Shown piece after piece: positions 50,619 to 59,553 of a DNA stretch of 64,000 bases; the first letter of the stretch is position 1; every line of letters starts with the position of its first letter. This stretch comes from Rufibacter glacialis (lineage in GTDB: Bacteria; Bacteroidota; Bacteroidia; Cytophagales; Hymenobacteraceae). The position numbers and the translations under genes were made by a program. The stretch lies in contig NZ_VKKZ01000021.1 of NCBI RefSeq assembly GCF_008271745.1, positions 310,001-374,000 of the forward strand. Direction: 5' to 3'. The notes under the pieces were generated by a model that did not search any database, was not told where the DNA came from, and was given only the letters and a program-made list of their open reading frames with translations.

Positions 50619-53138
50619 CTAGAACTCAAAGTACTTGGCCGCCGGCTTTACCTTTTTCTCTTCCGGCCTCTCTTCCGGTTTCTTTTTACCCTGGAAGATT
50701 TCCCTGATCTCCTTCTTCTCGCGTTTCAGGTCGGCGGCCACCTTTTGGCGGACCCGCTGCTGGTCATAGGCTACTTTGAAGTTACCTTCCTGGCCTTTGA
50801 CGGTCAGGAACAGGTTGGGGTTGTTTTCTGCTCCCGTGGCAATCACCCCAAAGCGTTCGTCTTTGTCGGGCCGGTGGTTTTTGAGCGGAAGGCGCACGCG
50901 GTAGTCCATCTGCTGGTCAAAGGTGTGCGTGCCCGAGACCGTGATGGTGGACAAGCGCCCGGCGTTGGACTTGATCTCCATCTCCGGGATGTAGACCGTA
51001 CGGTTCCGGATGTAGAAGTTGTTCTTTATCTCTGAGAACCGAAGATGGGCTAACTCCCCGCGTTTCACGAAAAGGCTGAGCTTTTGCATGGGCGCGAAGT
51101 TGAGCAGTTGCCCGTTCCGGAGGATGGTGTTGACCTCGGCCCGCACCAAGTCTGTGCGCGGCGACAGGTGGTGGTCAAAATAGGTCTCTGAGTTGATCTG
51201 CGCCGTCAACTCGCCGCGCAGGTGGCGCTGGGTGATAAACTGCTGCCCGAAATCCTCACACACATAAAACAGGCTGTCTACGTTGATGTTCTCCAGCGTG
51301 GCCACCGAGGTCACCTTGATCAGGGGCCGGCGGGCATCCATGCGCCCTTGCACCTTGAAACGCCCTCCTACGGCCTGTATCGCCAGGCCGGGCGTTGAGA
51401 TGACCTGGTCCTTCAACTGGACCTTCCCCTGCAGCTGGCGCCCCTTAAACCGACGGAACTGCACCCTCTTCACCGTGGTGTTCAGGTCAAGCTCCAGCCG
51501 CGCCGGCATGTTGAAGCCATACGCCTCTGCTTTCCCTCCCCTACCGGCCGCCGCACCTGAGCTTTTGCCCTCAGATGCCGCCAGTACCTGGTTCAGGTTC
51601 AGGAACCGCGAAGAGACATCGGCCTCTATTTTGAGCCGCTGCCCTCTAAAGAAAACCCAGGCCAACGCGTTCCGGAAAGAGCCCTTGACCTGCACATCGG
51701 TGCTACCGAACATCCCTTTCAAGTCTGTGATAGCGATATCATTGCCCCGCAACCGGAAGCTGCCGGTAAGACCCGTGAGCGGCAACGGGTGTTGCCGGAA
51801 CCGCAGGCTTACCTGCTGCAGCGAGGCAGTGCCCGCCGCCTTGACGCCAGAATGGTAAGGATTGGCCCGGAAAGCACGCAGGTTGCCCGCAAACGAGAAC
51901 TGCACCTGCGCCTGTCCACTCCCGCTTCTGAGGTGTTTTACCGGAAAAAGGCCTAAAACGTGGGCTACGTCTACCTGCGCCCTGGCCTGCAACCGCAGCG
52001 TAGGATCAGTAAAGTTTTGGTACACCACTTCGCCGCTGAATGGTTTGCCGTGGAGGCGGCCCTGAATCTTGCGCAACTCCAGCAGAGAGGTCTGACTGCT
52101 GCGTTGCGCCCCATTGGTGAAGCGGCCCTCTAAGGAAACCCGCTCTATCTTCTCTTTGAGCTCTGGGTGGTAGAAGGTAGCGCCGCGCGCACCGAAGGCA
52201 AAATCCAGGAACGGGCTCTTGCGTGAAGACACCTCGCCCTTTACCTTCCCTTTGAAGTAGACTTCGCCGTTGCTTCGGTACTGACCCCACTGCCGGGAAA
52301 TACGCGGCGGCAGCAAGGCCAGAATAGACTGCACATCTGTGTTCTTGCCGTTGACGTGCAGGTCTACCCGCGTTTTCTGGCTATAGGCAATCTGGCCGCC
52401 CACCTGGTACACGGCTTTGGCTATCTGCAGTTCTGAAGGCTCCAGGGCAATGGTCTTCTGCTGGGTGTCAATGCTGAGTTTGCTGGCCAGGGTAACCCGT
52501 TTCTCTTTCAGGTAGTCGTTCTGCCCTATGGCGAGGGTGTGGATGAAGGCATCTCCCTGGGCTTTTACCTGCAGCACCGGTCCCTCCAGGGCCAGGGCCG
52601 CGGTAAGCGCATGCGCCTGTACGCTGAACTTCTGCTGGCGAGGGGCATCTTGGTACACCACGTGCACGTTGCGCAAGCCTATGTGCTGCAAATCGAAATC
52701 CAGGGTCTCGTCCTGCACGGTGTCGGCGCTCTGGAAAAACCGGTAATTCACTTTCCCGTTCGGCAGCACCCTGGCGTACACCTCCCCCTCTTCCAGGTGC
52801 AGCTCCCTGATGCGGTAGCTGCGGCCCAACAGATCCCAGGGCCGGAACGAGGCATAGACCTTTTTCAGCTTGGCCAGAGGCACCGTGCTGCCGGGCACCG
52901 CCTCTGTCACTTCCACCTGCTGCAACCGGATGGCCACCTGCGGAAAATGCTCCCACCAGGTTACCTCTATCTTCTCCACCGTCACCTTGGTCTTGATGTG
53001 CTGGTTGGCCTCGGCTATAAAAAGCTGGATGATTTTATCCTGGTAAACCTGTAGCAAGCCCATGGCCAGGGCCACCATGAAAAAAAATCCGGCTACCGCG
53101 AAAAAAAAATACCGGACTAACTTTTTTCTACTTCCCAC
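50619..53138 (-). CDS. AsmA-family protein
   Basis: 839 aa. One N-terminal membrane anchor (YFFFAVAGFFFMVALAMGLL, about 9-28) followed by VYQDKIIQLFIAEANQHIKTKVTVEKIEVTWW-type sequence, here split over the AsmA start. The remainder is a long series of beta strands, with an AsmA-like C-terminal region around 550-790 and a Lys/Glu-rich cytosolic-looking tail (REKKEIREIFQGKKKPEERP). AsmA-like proteins form periplasmic bridges or modulate outer-membrane assembly and lipid traffic. Upstream of the tRNA on the opposite strand. Confidence 0.85.
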   Translation of the reverse strand: MGSRKKLVRYFFFAVAGFFFMVALAMGLLQVYQDKIIQLFIAEANQHIKTKVTVEKIEVTWWEHFPQVAIRLQQVEVTEAVPGSTVPLAKLKKVYASFRPWDLLGRSYRIRELHLEEGEVYARVLPNGKVNYRFFQSADTVQDETLDFDLQHIGLRNVHVVYQDAPRQQKFSVQAHALTAALALEGPVLQVKAQGDAFIHTLAIGQNDYLKEKRVTLASKLSIDTQQKTIALEPSELQIAKAVYQVGGQIAYSQKTRVDLHVNGKNTDVQSILALLPPRISRQWGQYRSNGEVYFKGKVKGEVSSRKSPFLDFAFGARGATFYHPELKEKIERVSLEGRFTNGAQRSSQTSLLELRKIQGRLHGKPFSGEVVYQNFTDPTLRLQARAQVDVAHVLGLFPVKHLRSGSGQAQVQFSFAGNLRAFRANPYHSGVKAAGTASLQQVSLRFRQHPLPLTGLTGSFRLRGNDIAITDLKGMFGSTDVQVKGSFRNALAWVFFRGQRLKIEADVSSRFLNLNQVLAASEGKSSGAAAGRGGKAEAYGFNMPARLELDLNTTVKRVQFRRFKGRQLQGKVQLKDQVISTPGLAIQAVGGRFKVQGRMDARRPLIKVTSVATLENINVDSLFYVCEDFGQQFITQRHLRGELTAQINSETYFDHHLSPRTDLVRAEVNTILRNGQLLNFAPMQKLSLFVKRGELAHLRFSEIKNNFYIRNRTVYIPEMEIKSNAGRLSTITVSGTHTFDQQMDYRVRLPLKNHRPDKDERFGVIATGAENNPNLFLTVKGQEGNFKVAYDQQRVRQKVAADLKREKKEIREIFQGKKKPEERPEEKKVKPAAKYFEF

Positions 53139-53238
53139 AAACTTTCTGATTTTCAGGCGTTAAATATACACCCCCTGGGGCAGGCCTCCAATGGTGAAAC
53201 GGTTTTGCAGAAAATTTAAGTATTTTTTCAAAACAGGA

Positions 53239-53270
53239 TTTGGTAGTTAAAAAAACAACCCCCATATTTG
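53239..53270 (+). promoter_or_regulatory. Putative tRNA-Val promoter
   Basis: TTTG at 53239-53242, a 22-base spacer and TATTTG at 53265-53270. The -7 box is one base shorter than TAnnTTTG. The tRNA starts about 36 bases after the expected start point. Confidence 0.6.
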
Positions 53271-53312
53271 CATCATCAAAACGGGGACAAAAGGTCACCA
53301 AAACAAAAAGAA

Positions 53313-53387
53313 GGGGTGTTAGCTCAGCTGGTTCAGAGCATCTGCCTTACAAGCAGAGGGTCGCTGGTTCGAATCCAGCACGCCCCA
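53313..53387 (+). tRNA. tRNA-Val (anticodon TAC)
   Basis: 75 bases. The acceptor stem GGGGTGT pairs with ACGCCCC; the D arm is GCTC...GAGC; the anticodon stem CTGCC/GGCAG type encloses TTACAA with anticodon TAC; the T arm contains GGTTCGAATCC. Discriminator A, and CCA is not encoded. Confidence 0.96.
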
Positions 53388-53391
53388 CTTC

Positions 53392-53423
53392 AAAAGCCTC
53401 ACCTACCCGGTGAGGCTTTTTTT
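53392..53423 (+). terminator. Terminator of tRNA-Val
   Basis: Perfect 12-bp stem AAAAGCCTCACC (53392-53403) with its complement (53409-53420), five-base loop, and a T run to 53423. Confidence 0.92.
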
Positions 53424-53534
53424 ATGCTCGTTCTTTTTCAAACACTCGATCCATCCTTCCCTGGAAACAGCCGCCTTATCTTCCAATAAGAGTACCGGGC
53501 ACCTTCCTTATTTTCCTGTGGCATTTAAGCTTAT

Positions 53535-53575
53535 AAAGCAGGAAGCCTGTTCTTGTTGAACAGGCTTCCTGCTTT
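53535..53575. terminator. Bidirectional 18-bp hairpin
   Basis: Perfect 18-bp stem (53535-53552 with 53558-53575) and loop TTGTT. It lies 18 bases past the stop of the small minus-strand ORF, between it and tRNA-Val. Confidence 0.8.
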
Positions 53576-53592
53576 GATTCATTTTCCTTCCT

Positions 53593-53817
53593 CTATTTTA
53601 CGTACTGCTCCTGCCCGGTCTTCCTGAGAAGGCCCAGGCCATGCAGGGTCTGTAGCAGGTTATCTATCTGTTGCAGGCGCTGCGGTTGCTGGGGTTTGGC
53701 CACGGGCTTGAACTGCTGGTACAAATCCTGGGCAGTGGCGGGGCGCTCCTGAGTAATTTTGCCAAAGACCTTGAGAAAACCCGGCTTGAGAATGAGAAGA
53801 CCGCCAGGATCCTGCAT
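53593..53817 (-). CDS. Small hypothetical protein or 3' gene remnant
   Basis: 74 aa from 53817. The sequence looks like a helical winged-helix end piece (ATAQDLYQQFKPVAKPQQPQRLQQ split, then IDNLLQTLHGLGLLRKTG). No family recognised. It has a strong terminator directly downstream, as a real gene end would, but no recognised N-terminal domain, so it may be what is left of a larger gene. Confidence 0.45.
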   Translation of the reverse strand: MQDPGGLLILKPGFLKVFGKITQERPATAQDLYQQFKPVAKPQQPQRLQQIDNLLQTLHGLGLLRKTGQEQYVK

Positions 53818-54173
53818 GCGGATAAGGCCTGGGAGCGGCCCAGCGGGCTGAAGTGGGGGTCGCTAGGGAAGACGGGACAGGGATAGAGAGCCGTAGCTTC
53901 TATAACAAGGCTGCGGCTACGGCCTGGCTCCTCTCATAGCCTGCCCCACCCAACCTCCGTTAAGGCAATACAGATGTTCTCTGATTTTTCAACCTTGTAC
54001 TCTAAAGAGACCGATAACCTTGTCCTGAAACCCATGGCAGAATGCGCCCCCTGTGAAACCAATCCTGGGTAAGGCCCGTCACCCATGTTGTTCGATGAAA
54101 ATAAGGCTGGCATACCAAGAGAAAAGCCCTTCGATGCCAGCTGTGTAGTCATTAGCGAGAGGCCCTTAAAGCC

Positions 54174-54377
54174 GTGGAAGAGAACCTAAATGCCAAAGCA
54201 GAGGCATTTAGGGAGAAGAGATGCAGAGAAGCAGTAGTCACCCCGCAGACCCCTTATAGGGTGATGGACGGAGGGAGAATCCTTGGATACCTCGATTCCT
54301 TCTACAAGGCCCAGCAGTACGGGCTGTGCAACCTGATAGGCCAAGGGTTCACCGGAGAGAAGTACGGGGACTTATAG
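54174..54377 (+). CDS. Possible small hypothetical protein
   Basis: 67 aa from a GTG (reads MEENLNAKAEAFREKRCREA). The composition is protein-like (VMDGGRILGYLDSFYKAQQYG), but no family is recognised and no promoter or terminator is evident. It may be a remnant. Confidence 0.3.
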   Translation: MEENLNAKAEAFREKRCREAVVTPQTPYRVMDGGRILGYLDSFYKAQQYGLCNLIGQGFTGEKYGDL

Positions 54378-54626
54378 TAGAATACGTAGACAATTGCTTA
54401 ACTAAAGTCAGATATAAGTATGAAACACAAACAAGGCTTTTGTTTGTGTGACTTTGTGTAAGGAGTCTAAGGTGAAGATGTTGGTAAAAGTCTCCCCTAG
54501 TATAAAAAGGCTTTTATCTGTGAAGGTAAAGGTGGTAGATTCCTGAATCTTGTAATTGGACGAAAAACATCTTCTTCCAAAAAGGCTATGCAAAATCGGA
54601 AGACCTGCCATCACCAAGCCTACAAA

Positions 54627-55041
54627 TAAGTTGACGAAAGGGAAGTCTACAAGATGGCCTACTACGATTCGGAATACGCCACCATGAAATACTTTGAGCG
54701 GGGAAAGCTCGTCTTCATCCAGTACCATGCCTTCACGCCGAGCGAGGAACTGCGGAAAATACTGGCAGCCGTGTTAGAGTTGGTATCCACGAAGGAGGTG
54801 GTGTTGGGGCTGGGGGGCAGCCGCAACATGAAGGTAATTCGGCCCGCCGACAGAGTTCCAGGAAGTAGAGTCCACTGGGAAGCAATTCCTTAATACCCTT
54901 GCCCGCCGAGCGCAGCTAGGAGGAGGTATGTTTAGCAGTTCATTTTACCCTCGAAAAACTGCAGGCTTTATATGTCTCGCCCGGAAAAGTCAAGTGGGAA
55001 CAATAACCACCTACCCAGTCCGACTCAGCCAATTCAAATGA
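54627..55041 (+). pseudogene. Decayed STAS-like hypothetical gene, frameshifted
   Basis: The frame reads VDEREVYKMAYYDSEYATMK from 54630, directly behind a TAA, with no start codon before the ATG at 54654. It continues KLVFIQYHAFTPSEELRKIL to SRNMKVIRPAD, matching the pattern of the protein at 31301-31723. Near 54850 a +1 shift moves the natural continuation (EFQEVESTGKQFLN) into another frame, which ends at 55041; the original frame stops at 54893. Loss of the start and the frameshift both indicate decay, but a sequencing error cannot be excluded. Confidence 0.5.
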
Positions 55042-55124
55042 CTTCTGCCACCACCGCTCCCTCATTACCAACCATGCATATTGGCTTCCCTCTCGTTGTT
55101 GAGGTTAAAAAGAATGTCATTTAT

Positions 55125-55607
55125 CTACTTACGACATGCAAGTAGTTGGATACGACGACTCATTTCTTCGCCAATCTCCAGCAAAGATTGCTTTTCATCT
55201 TCTGTAAAGTCATAAGGTACCGGTTTGGCAATCCCAAGGGTACCATAGAGTTCCCCATCCAGCAGCATGGGTACAGCAATAGACCCTTCTACTTTCGTTT
55301 CTTTTGCCGCAGGGCGGGCCACACCGGAGTCATCCTTCTGTAAGTTGCACATCTCTACAGCCAGTCTACGTTCTGCAGCTATTCCCGCCATACCTTTGCC
55401 TATTGGAATCTCAGTCATTTTAGGCAGTAAAAAGTCAGGTATGCCCTGGTGTGCCTGTAGTTTAAGAAGCTCAGATTCTTTATCCAAGGTATGGATAGTA
55501 CCTGTAGAACAGTCAAAAGCGGATATTATATCAGATAACAGCTGCTGCCAGTTAAGCTTAGAATCATCTTGCCGGAGAGTTGCCAGAATAGTAGAGGTGG
55601 TTGCCAT
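55125..55607 (-). CDS. GAF domain protein
   Basis: 160 aa, a single GAF domain covering nearly the entire length (LLSDIISAFDCSTGTIHTLDKESELLKLQAHQ start, IPIGKGMAGIAAERR, then GSIAVPMLLDGELYGTLGIAKPVPYDF). No output domain. The fRMsr cysteines are absent, so it is not a methionine sulfoxide reductase. It may sense a small ligand. It lies 53 bases beyond the eboF stop on the same strand and could be the last gene of that transcription unit. Confidence 0.8.
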   Translation of the reverse strand: MATTSTILATLRQDDSKLNWQQLLSDIISAFDCSTGTIHTLDKESELLKLQAHQGIPDFLLPKMTEIPIGKGMAGIAAERRLAVEMCNLQKDDSGVARPAAKETKVEGSIAVPMLLDGELYGTLGIAKPVPYDFTEDEKQSLLEIGEEMSRRIQLLACRK

Positions 55608-55660
55608 AAATTCTCTCTTTTTAATAATAGATACCTGATCGTCAATAAAAAAGTGGACTT

Positions 55661-57094
55661 CTATTTCTTCAACGGGCTTTCATGATACGTTGGACGGGAT
55701 TCCTGTTGTTGCTTTACAGCCAGATGGGCCAGGATAAGCTGAAATACCTCTGTGGCCTGTATATCCGCCGAAGGTACCAGTTCTTTCTTATTTGAAAGGA
55801 ATACGGGCCATTCTGCTGTCGAATCGGGGATACGCCCATGAGAGCCTTTTACCAAAGTGGCATCCAGTGGAATTATGTCCATTAGGGTTCTGAAGCCTAG
55901 CTTCTTTTTTAGCAACTTGCCCGCCACTAAGGGCAGCAGGAAGGTGATTTTCGGGTCGGCGAACATCTCCACTGGGTCATAGCCTGGTTTCTTATGGATT
56001 TCTACGGTGCGTGCGAAGTCAGGGGCTTTTTTGTCATCTAGCCAATAGTAGTAGGTAAACCAAGCTTCTTTGCCGGCTACCGCCACCAATTCCCCGCAGC
56101 GGTGGTGCCCCAGGCGGTATTTATCCCGTTCCCCGCCAGCCAATACCTCCTCCACGCCCGGGACCTGAGCAATAAGCTGTTTTATCTCCTCTATCCTGTC
56201 TTTGTCTTTTACATAAATATGGGCCACCTGATGGTCTGCTACGGCAAATGCCTCACTGGCACCTGCATCTAGTAGCTCAAGGCCACGCTCCTCACGAAGG
56301 GCAATAAGATTATGCGCCCGCAAGACCCTGTTCAGGTGTACAGGCTGGTTTACCTCAGAGATACCATACTCGGAAAGTACGACCACATTCGCCCTCCGCG
56401 ATTCATAGAAGGGTATCAAATCAGCTAAGACGGCATCTATCTCCTGCAGGTCAGTGGCTATGCGCGGATCTCCCGGCCCTAGGCGCTGCAAATTGTAATC
56501 CAAATGGGGAAGATAAATGAGCGTTAAGGTCGGGTCATATAATTCATCAGTTATCTTGGAGGCGTCCGCTATCCACTTGCTGGATTTGATAGATGTTTTA
56601 GGCCCCCAATAGTTGAAAAGAGGAAACATCCCCAGCCGCTCCTGCAGAGTGTCTCGCAGGCCGGCCGGATGGGTATAGCAGTCGGGGAGTTTCCGACCGT
56701 CTGCCAAGTACTGCGGCCTGGGGGTGAGGGTGTAATCGGCGGTAGAATACATGTTGTACCACCAGCCCATGTTGGCGCAGGTAAAGGACGGATCCGCCGC
56801 TTTCGCCGTTTCCCAGACTTTCGCGGCCTGTACCAGTTTGTTCGACTGCCGCCAAAATTTTACTTCGCACTCCTCCCGGAAGTACCAGCCGTTCCCCACG
56901 ATGCCATGCTCCTGAGGGGACTTTCCTGTCAGGTAGGTGGCCTGGGCGGTACAGGTCACCGCAGGGAAGACGGGCCGGATAGCAACCCCGTCAGCCTGCT
57001 TCGCCACCCAATCAGCCAGGAAGGGGGTATTTTTACCTATCAGGGACTGCGTGAGCCCCACTACGTTTAAGACTACCGTCTTTTCCATCCTCAT
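55661..57094 (-). CDS. eboF: EboF-like nucleotide pyrophosphatase/alkaline-phosphatase-fold protein
   Basis: 477 aa (ATG at 57094 or 57088). Alkaline-phosphatase superfamily: VLNVVGLTQSLI at the first metal site, the Thr nucleophile region AVTCTAQATYLTGKSPQEHGIVGNGW, later LPHLDYNLQRLGPGD and VVLSEYGISEV, and a C-terminal KGSHGRIPD metal site. It belongs to the nucleotide pyrophosphatase/phosphodiesterase branch. Sixth gene of the ebo cluster; in cyanobacteria and pseudomonads the cluster has been linked to transport or maturation of secondary metabolites. The 5' end overlaps eboE by about 60 bases out of frame. Confidence 0.88.
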   Translation of the reverse strand: MRMEKTVVLNVVGLTQSLIGKNTPFLADWVAKQADGVAIRPVFPAVTCTAQATYLTGKSPQEHGIVGNGWYFREECEVKFWRQSNKLVQAAKVWETAKAADPSFTCANMGWWYNMYSTADYTLTPRPQYLADGRKLPDCYTHPAGLRDTLQERLGMFPLFNYWGPKTSIKSSKWIADASKITDELYDPTLTLIYLPHLDYNLQRLGPGDPRIATDLQEIDAVLADLIPFYESRRANVVVLSEYGISEVNQPVHLNRVLRAHNLIALREERGLELLDAGASEAFAVADHQVAHIYVKDKDRIEEIKQLIAQVPGVEEVLAGGERDKYRLGHHRCGELVAVAGKEAWFTYYYWLDDKKAPDFARTVEIHKKPGYDPVEMFADPKITFLLPLVAGKLLKKKLGFRTLMDIIPLDATLVKGSHGRIPDSTAEWPVFLSNKKELVPSADIQATEVFQLILAHLAVKQQQESRPTYHESPLKK

Positions 57095-58307
57095 CTAGGT
57101 TAATGGTTTTCATGACCCACTCCAACTCTCGCCGGATGGATTGCGCTAAATCTACCTTTAGTCCTTCGGGCAGCACTTCCCACGTATAGGTCTCTACCTC
57201 CAGGTGGTTCGTGACCTGTCGGCTCCGGAGATAAGCCAATACCTGCACGATATCCTCCTGGGTCGATTGCAGCCCCTTGAAGGAATCCGTGAAAAGGGGT
57301 ATATGGAAATGTGTTCTCCATTCGATAGCGTCGCTCCCTGGAAGGGAATCCAAAGCAAGGCCCAGGTCGGGATAGTGGGTGAGGCTGCCAGCCGCGTCCC
57401 TGGCCACTACCTGGTGCAGGTACGTTGACTCGGCGAAAGGGGCAAGCATTTCCCGCAGTGTTGCCCTTCCGGTGCCATCGGCCGGAACTTGCGCCTTCAG
57501 GGCGGCGCTGAGCTGGATTTTCCCAATGCCTATCCCGGCTGCTGTTAGCTTGGCAAAAGCTTCTGCCGGCTGCTCATAGGCCAGCGCAAAGTGGCAGACA
57601 TCATAGCATAATTTCAGGTGCGTTAATACTGCCTCTTTTGCCTGTTGCTCATTTAATCCTCTGGATAAAACCAAATCTTCAACTCCTGCTGGAAGCAGCC
57701 AGTCATGGAAATACCTAATTACTTCCCCACTATTCTCAAGGAAACCGTCCGGTTCCGGTTCAATATCAATATGAATTAATTTGCCTGTTTCTTCTTTGAT
57801 TAGAAGCAACTCATTTACAAGGTCTATCAGGTGAGCGGTTGCACTACCTAATACGGCCTCTTTTTCCGAGGTGCCTGAATGCCAGGGCTTGTAGGACAGT
57901 GGGGAAGTAGAAATGCCTCCATCCACCCCTTCCGGCAGAAGCGCGGCCAGAATATGCGCCAGCCGTTTCGAATAATCTAACCGGGCAGAGGTTGTCCAGT
58001 CAGGTTTGTGCACCTCGTCCTTTACGACCTGGTTATGGAAACCTCCGAAGGGAAAGCCGTTCATGGTAAATATATAGAGGTCATTCTCCTGTAGCCAGGT
58101 ACGGAAAGCAGTCAAAGTACTATTTTCGGAAAGTTCCCGGCTGGCCAGGTCTGAAAGGCGCAGCCCTATGCCAAAAGGTTTGTCCGGGGATAACTCTTTT
58201 TTCAGCGCCGGCAAGTACCTCACCAAGCTATCAAACACATCCCCCCAGGCCTCACCCGGGTGGATGTTCGTGCAATAGGTTAAATGAAACCTGTCTTGAA
58301 GATGCAT
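57033..58307 (-). CDS. eboE: EboE-like TIM-barrel (xylose isomerase-like) protein
   Basis: 424 aa from the ATG at 58307 (a GTG lies just before). The opening LTYCTNIHPGEAWGDVFDSL is characteristic of EboE. FTMNGFPFGGFHNQVVKDEVHKPDW, HIDIEPEPDGFLEN and LCYDVCHFALAYEQP follow, with His and Glu residues placed as in metal-dependent sugar isomerase-type barrels. Reaction unknown. The C-terminus (DEDGKDGSLKRSGAHAVPDR) is encoded by bases that also encode the start of eboF. 21 bases after the eboD stop codon region on the same strand. Confidence 0.88.
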   Translation of the reverse strand: MHLQDRFHLTYCTNIHPGEAWGDVFDSLVRYLPALKKELSPDKPFGIGLRLSDLASRELSENSTLTAFRTWLQENDLYIFTMNGFPFGGFHNQVVKDEVHKPDWTTSARLDYSKRLAHILAALLPEGVDGGISTSPLSYKPWHSGTSEKEAVLGSATAHLIDLVNELLLIKEETGKLIHIDIEPEPDGFLENSGEVIRYFHDWLLPAGVEDLVLSRGLNEQQAKEAVLTHLKLCYDVCHFALAYEQPAEAFAKLTAAGIGIGKIQLSAALKAQVPADGTGRATLREMLAPFAESTYLHQVVARDAAGSLTHYPDLGLALDSLPGSDAIEWRTHFHIPLFTDSFKGLQSTQEDIVQVLAYLRSRQVTNHLEVETYTWEVLPEGLKVDLAQSIRRELEWVMKTINLDEDGKDGSLKRSGAHAVPDR

Positions 58308-58330
58308 CACTTGGAGTTAAAATGAAACGA

Positions 58331-59518
58331 TTACGCCGTCACACCAACTAGACTGGAAGGTTGCCACTTCCGTAACTGGTCCACAGCTTCAGCTATCAGC
58401 GTTTCATTCAGGTGATGGACTTCAACCCCAACGCCAATCTTCTGAAGCAGCATGATGGTTAACTGCCCACCCAGGTGCTCCCTGAATTCCTCCAGCCCCT
58501 GCAGTATATGCAGCTTTCCGGCCGACGTTTCCAGACTCTGGGAGAGCGCAGGGATATAGAGGTCAAAGCCCAGTTCGCACAGCAGGCTAAGGATGTCATT
58601 GCATTCCTTTTCACTGAGCATGCCCGCCAATTTGGAGTACATCACATCTAAGGCAATGCCTATAGCTACCGCCTCCCCGTGGCGCAGCTTATAATCTGTC
58701 ATCTGCTCGAGTTTATGTGCGGCCCAATGCCCGAAATCCAGCGGACGGGAAGAGCCGAATTCAAAAGGATCACCACCGCCTATATGCGCCACATGCATTT
58801 CTGCGCAGCGAAAAATCAGGTCTTGCATCGGTTCCATCTCCCGGGCAGCCAGTCTCCGTGCATTCTGCTTTATCTGGAAATAAAAGGAGGCATCTTTTAT
58901 AAGGGCCACTTTGACTGCTTCCGCTATTCCGCCGCGCCAGTCACGGTCTTCGAGCGTGAGTAAAAACCCGCTGTCGTTTAGCACGGCGAAAGGCGGCGCA
59001 AATGTTCCCAGGAAGTTCTTCTTGCCGAAGGCGTTCATGCTGTTTTTGACACCTACACCGGAGTCGTTCTGGGAAAGAACAGTGGTAGGCACTCTGATAA
59101 GGCGGATGCCCCGGTGTGCGGTGGCGGCGGCAAAACCAACCATATCCAGCACGGCCCCACCCCCTATGGCCACCACGTAAGAATGCCTGCACACCCCAAA
59201 ATCATTGATGGCCCCTAGGACCCGGCCCAAGAGGGCCGGGTCGTTCTTTGCGGCCTCCCCCCCCGGTACCAGTACAGGGGGATTCACAGCGGATATAGCA
59301 GCAGCATGATGTGCCGTATAGGCGGCGAGCTGCCCTACTAATTGTGGATGCGCTTGGGCCACCCCTTCATCCAGAACAACGAGCACCTTATGAGGCCCAG
59401 GGCTGTTTTGTCTCTTTATAAGGTCAACCAGCAATGGGTTATCCAGATGGAAGAGGCCTTCTGTAAAATACACTCCGTAGGTAAAGGGTACCTTAAATTC
59501 CTGTACAATTGATTTCAT
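58331..59518 (-). CDS. eboD: EboD-like 3-dehydroquinate synthase family enzyme
   Basis: 395 aa. The dehydroquinate-synthase fold is clear: NAD site VVAIGGGAVLDMVGFAAATAHRG, then IRVPTTVLSQNDSGVGVKNS, LRHGEAVAIGIALD and a Zn-ligand set including the His in GHWAAHKLEQ. The typical AroB lysine/arginine pattern is altered and the gene is in the ebo cluster, so it is placed with EboD, a sugar-phosphate cyclase-like protein of unknown product, rather than the shikimate enzyme. Thirty-five bases from eboC. Confidence 0.9.
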   Translation of the reverse strand: MKSIVQEFKVPFTYGVYFTEGLFHLDNPLLVDLIKRQNSPGPHKVLVVLDEGVAQAHPQLVGQLAAYTAHHAAAISAVNPPVLVPGGEAAKNDPALLGRVLGAINDFGVCRHSYVVAIGGGAVLDMVGFAAATAHRGIRLIRVPTTVLSQNDSGVGVKNSMNAFGKKNFLGTFAPPFAVLNDSGFLLTLEDRDWRGGIAEAVKVALIKDASFYFQIKQNARRLAAREMEPMQDLIFRCAEMHVAHIGGGDPFEFGSSRPLDFGHWAAHKLEQMTDYKLRHGEAVAIGIALDVMYSKLAGMLSEKECNDILSLLCELGFDLYIPALSQSLETSAGKLHILQGLEEFREHLGGQLTIMLLQKIGVGVEVHHLNETLIAEAVDQLRKWQPSSLVGVTA

Positions 59519-59553
59519 ATGGGAAAGGGAGATTAGATGCCGTTCCAGTTAGC

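Larger units (their letters stand above)
53818..55124. other. Gene-poor region with degraded sequences
   Basis: About 1.3 kb between the small ORF and the GAF gene. Contains a short hairpin (about 53888-53920, GCCGTAGC and complement), a possible 67-codon ORF at 54174-54377 and a decayed STAS-like gene. Other short frames have no support. Confidence 0.6.

Noticed and set aside
53934-54152. 72-codon minus-strand ORF
   Set aside because: No motifs, no terminator or promoter, located in a degraded region.
54408-54728. 106-codon minus-strand ORF
   Set aside because: Overlaps the better-supported STAS-like remnant on the other strand and looks like a shadow frame.
55125-55607. Second free methionine sulfoxide reductase
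   Set aside because: It is a GAF domain, but the three required Cys of fRMsr are missing.
58331-59518. Annotation as aroB of the shikimate pathway
   Set aside because: The fold is the same, but the gene lies inside the ebo cluster and the active-site region deviates, so EboD is the better call.
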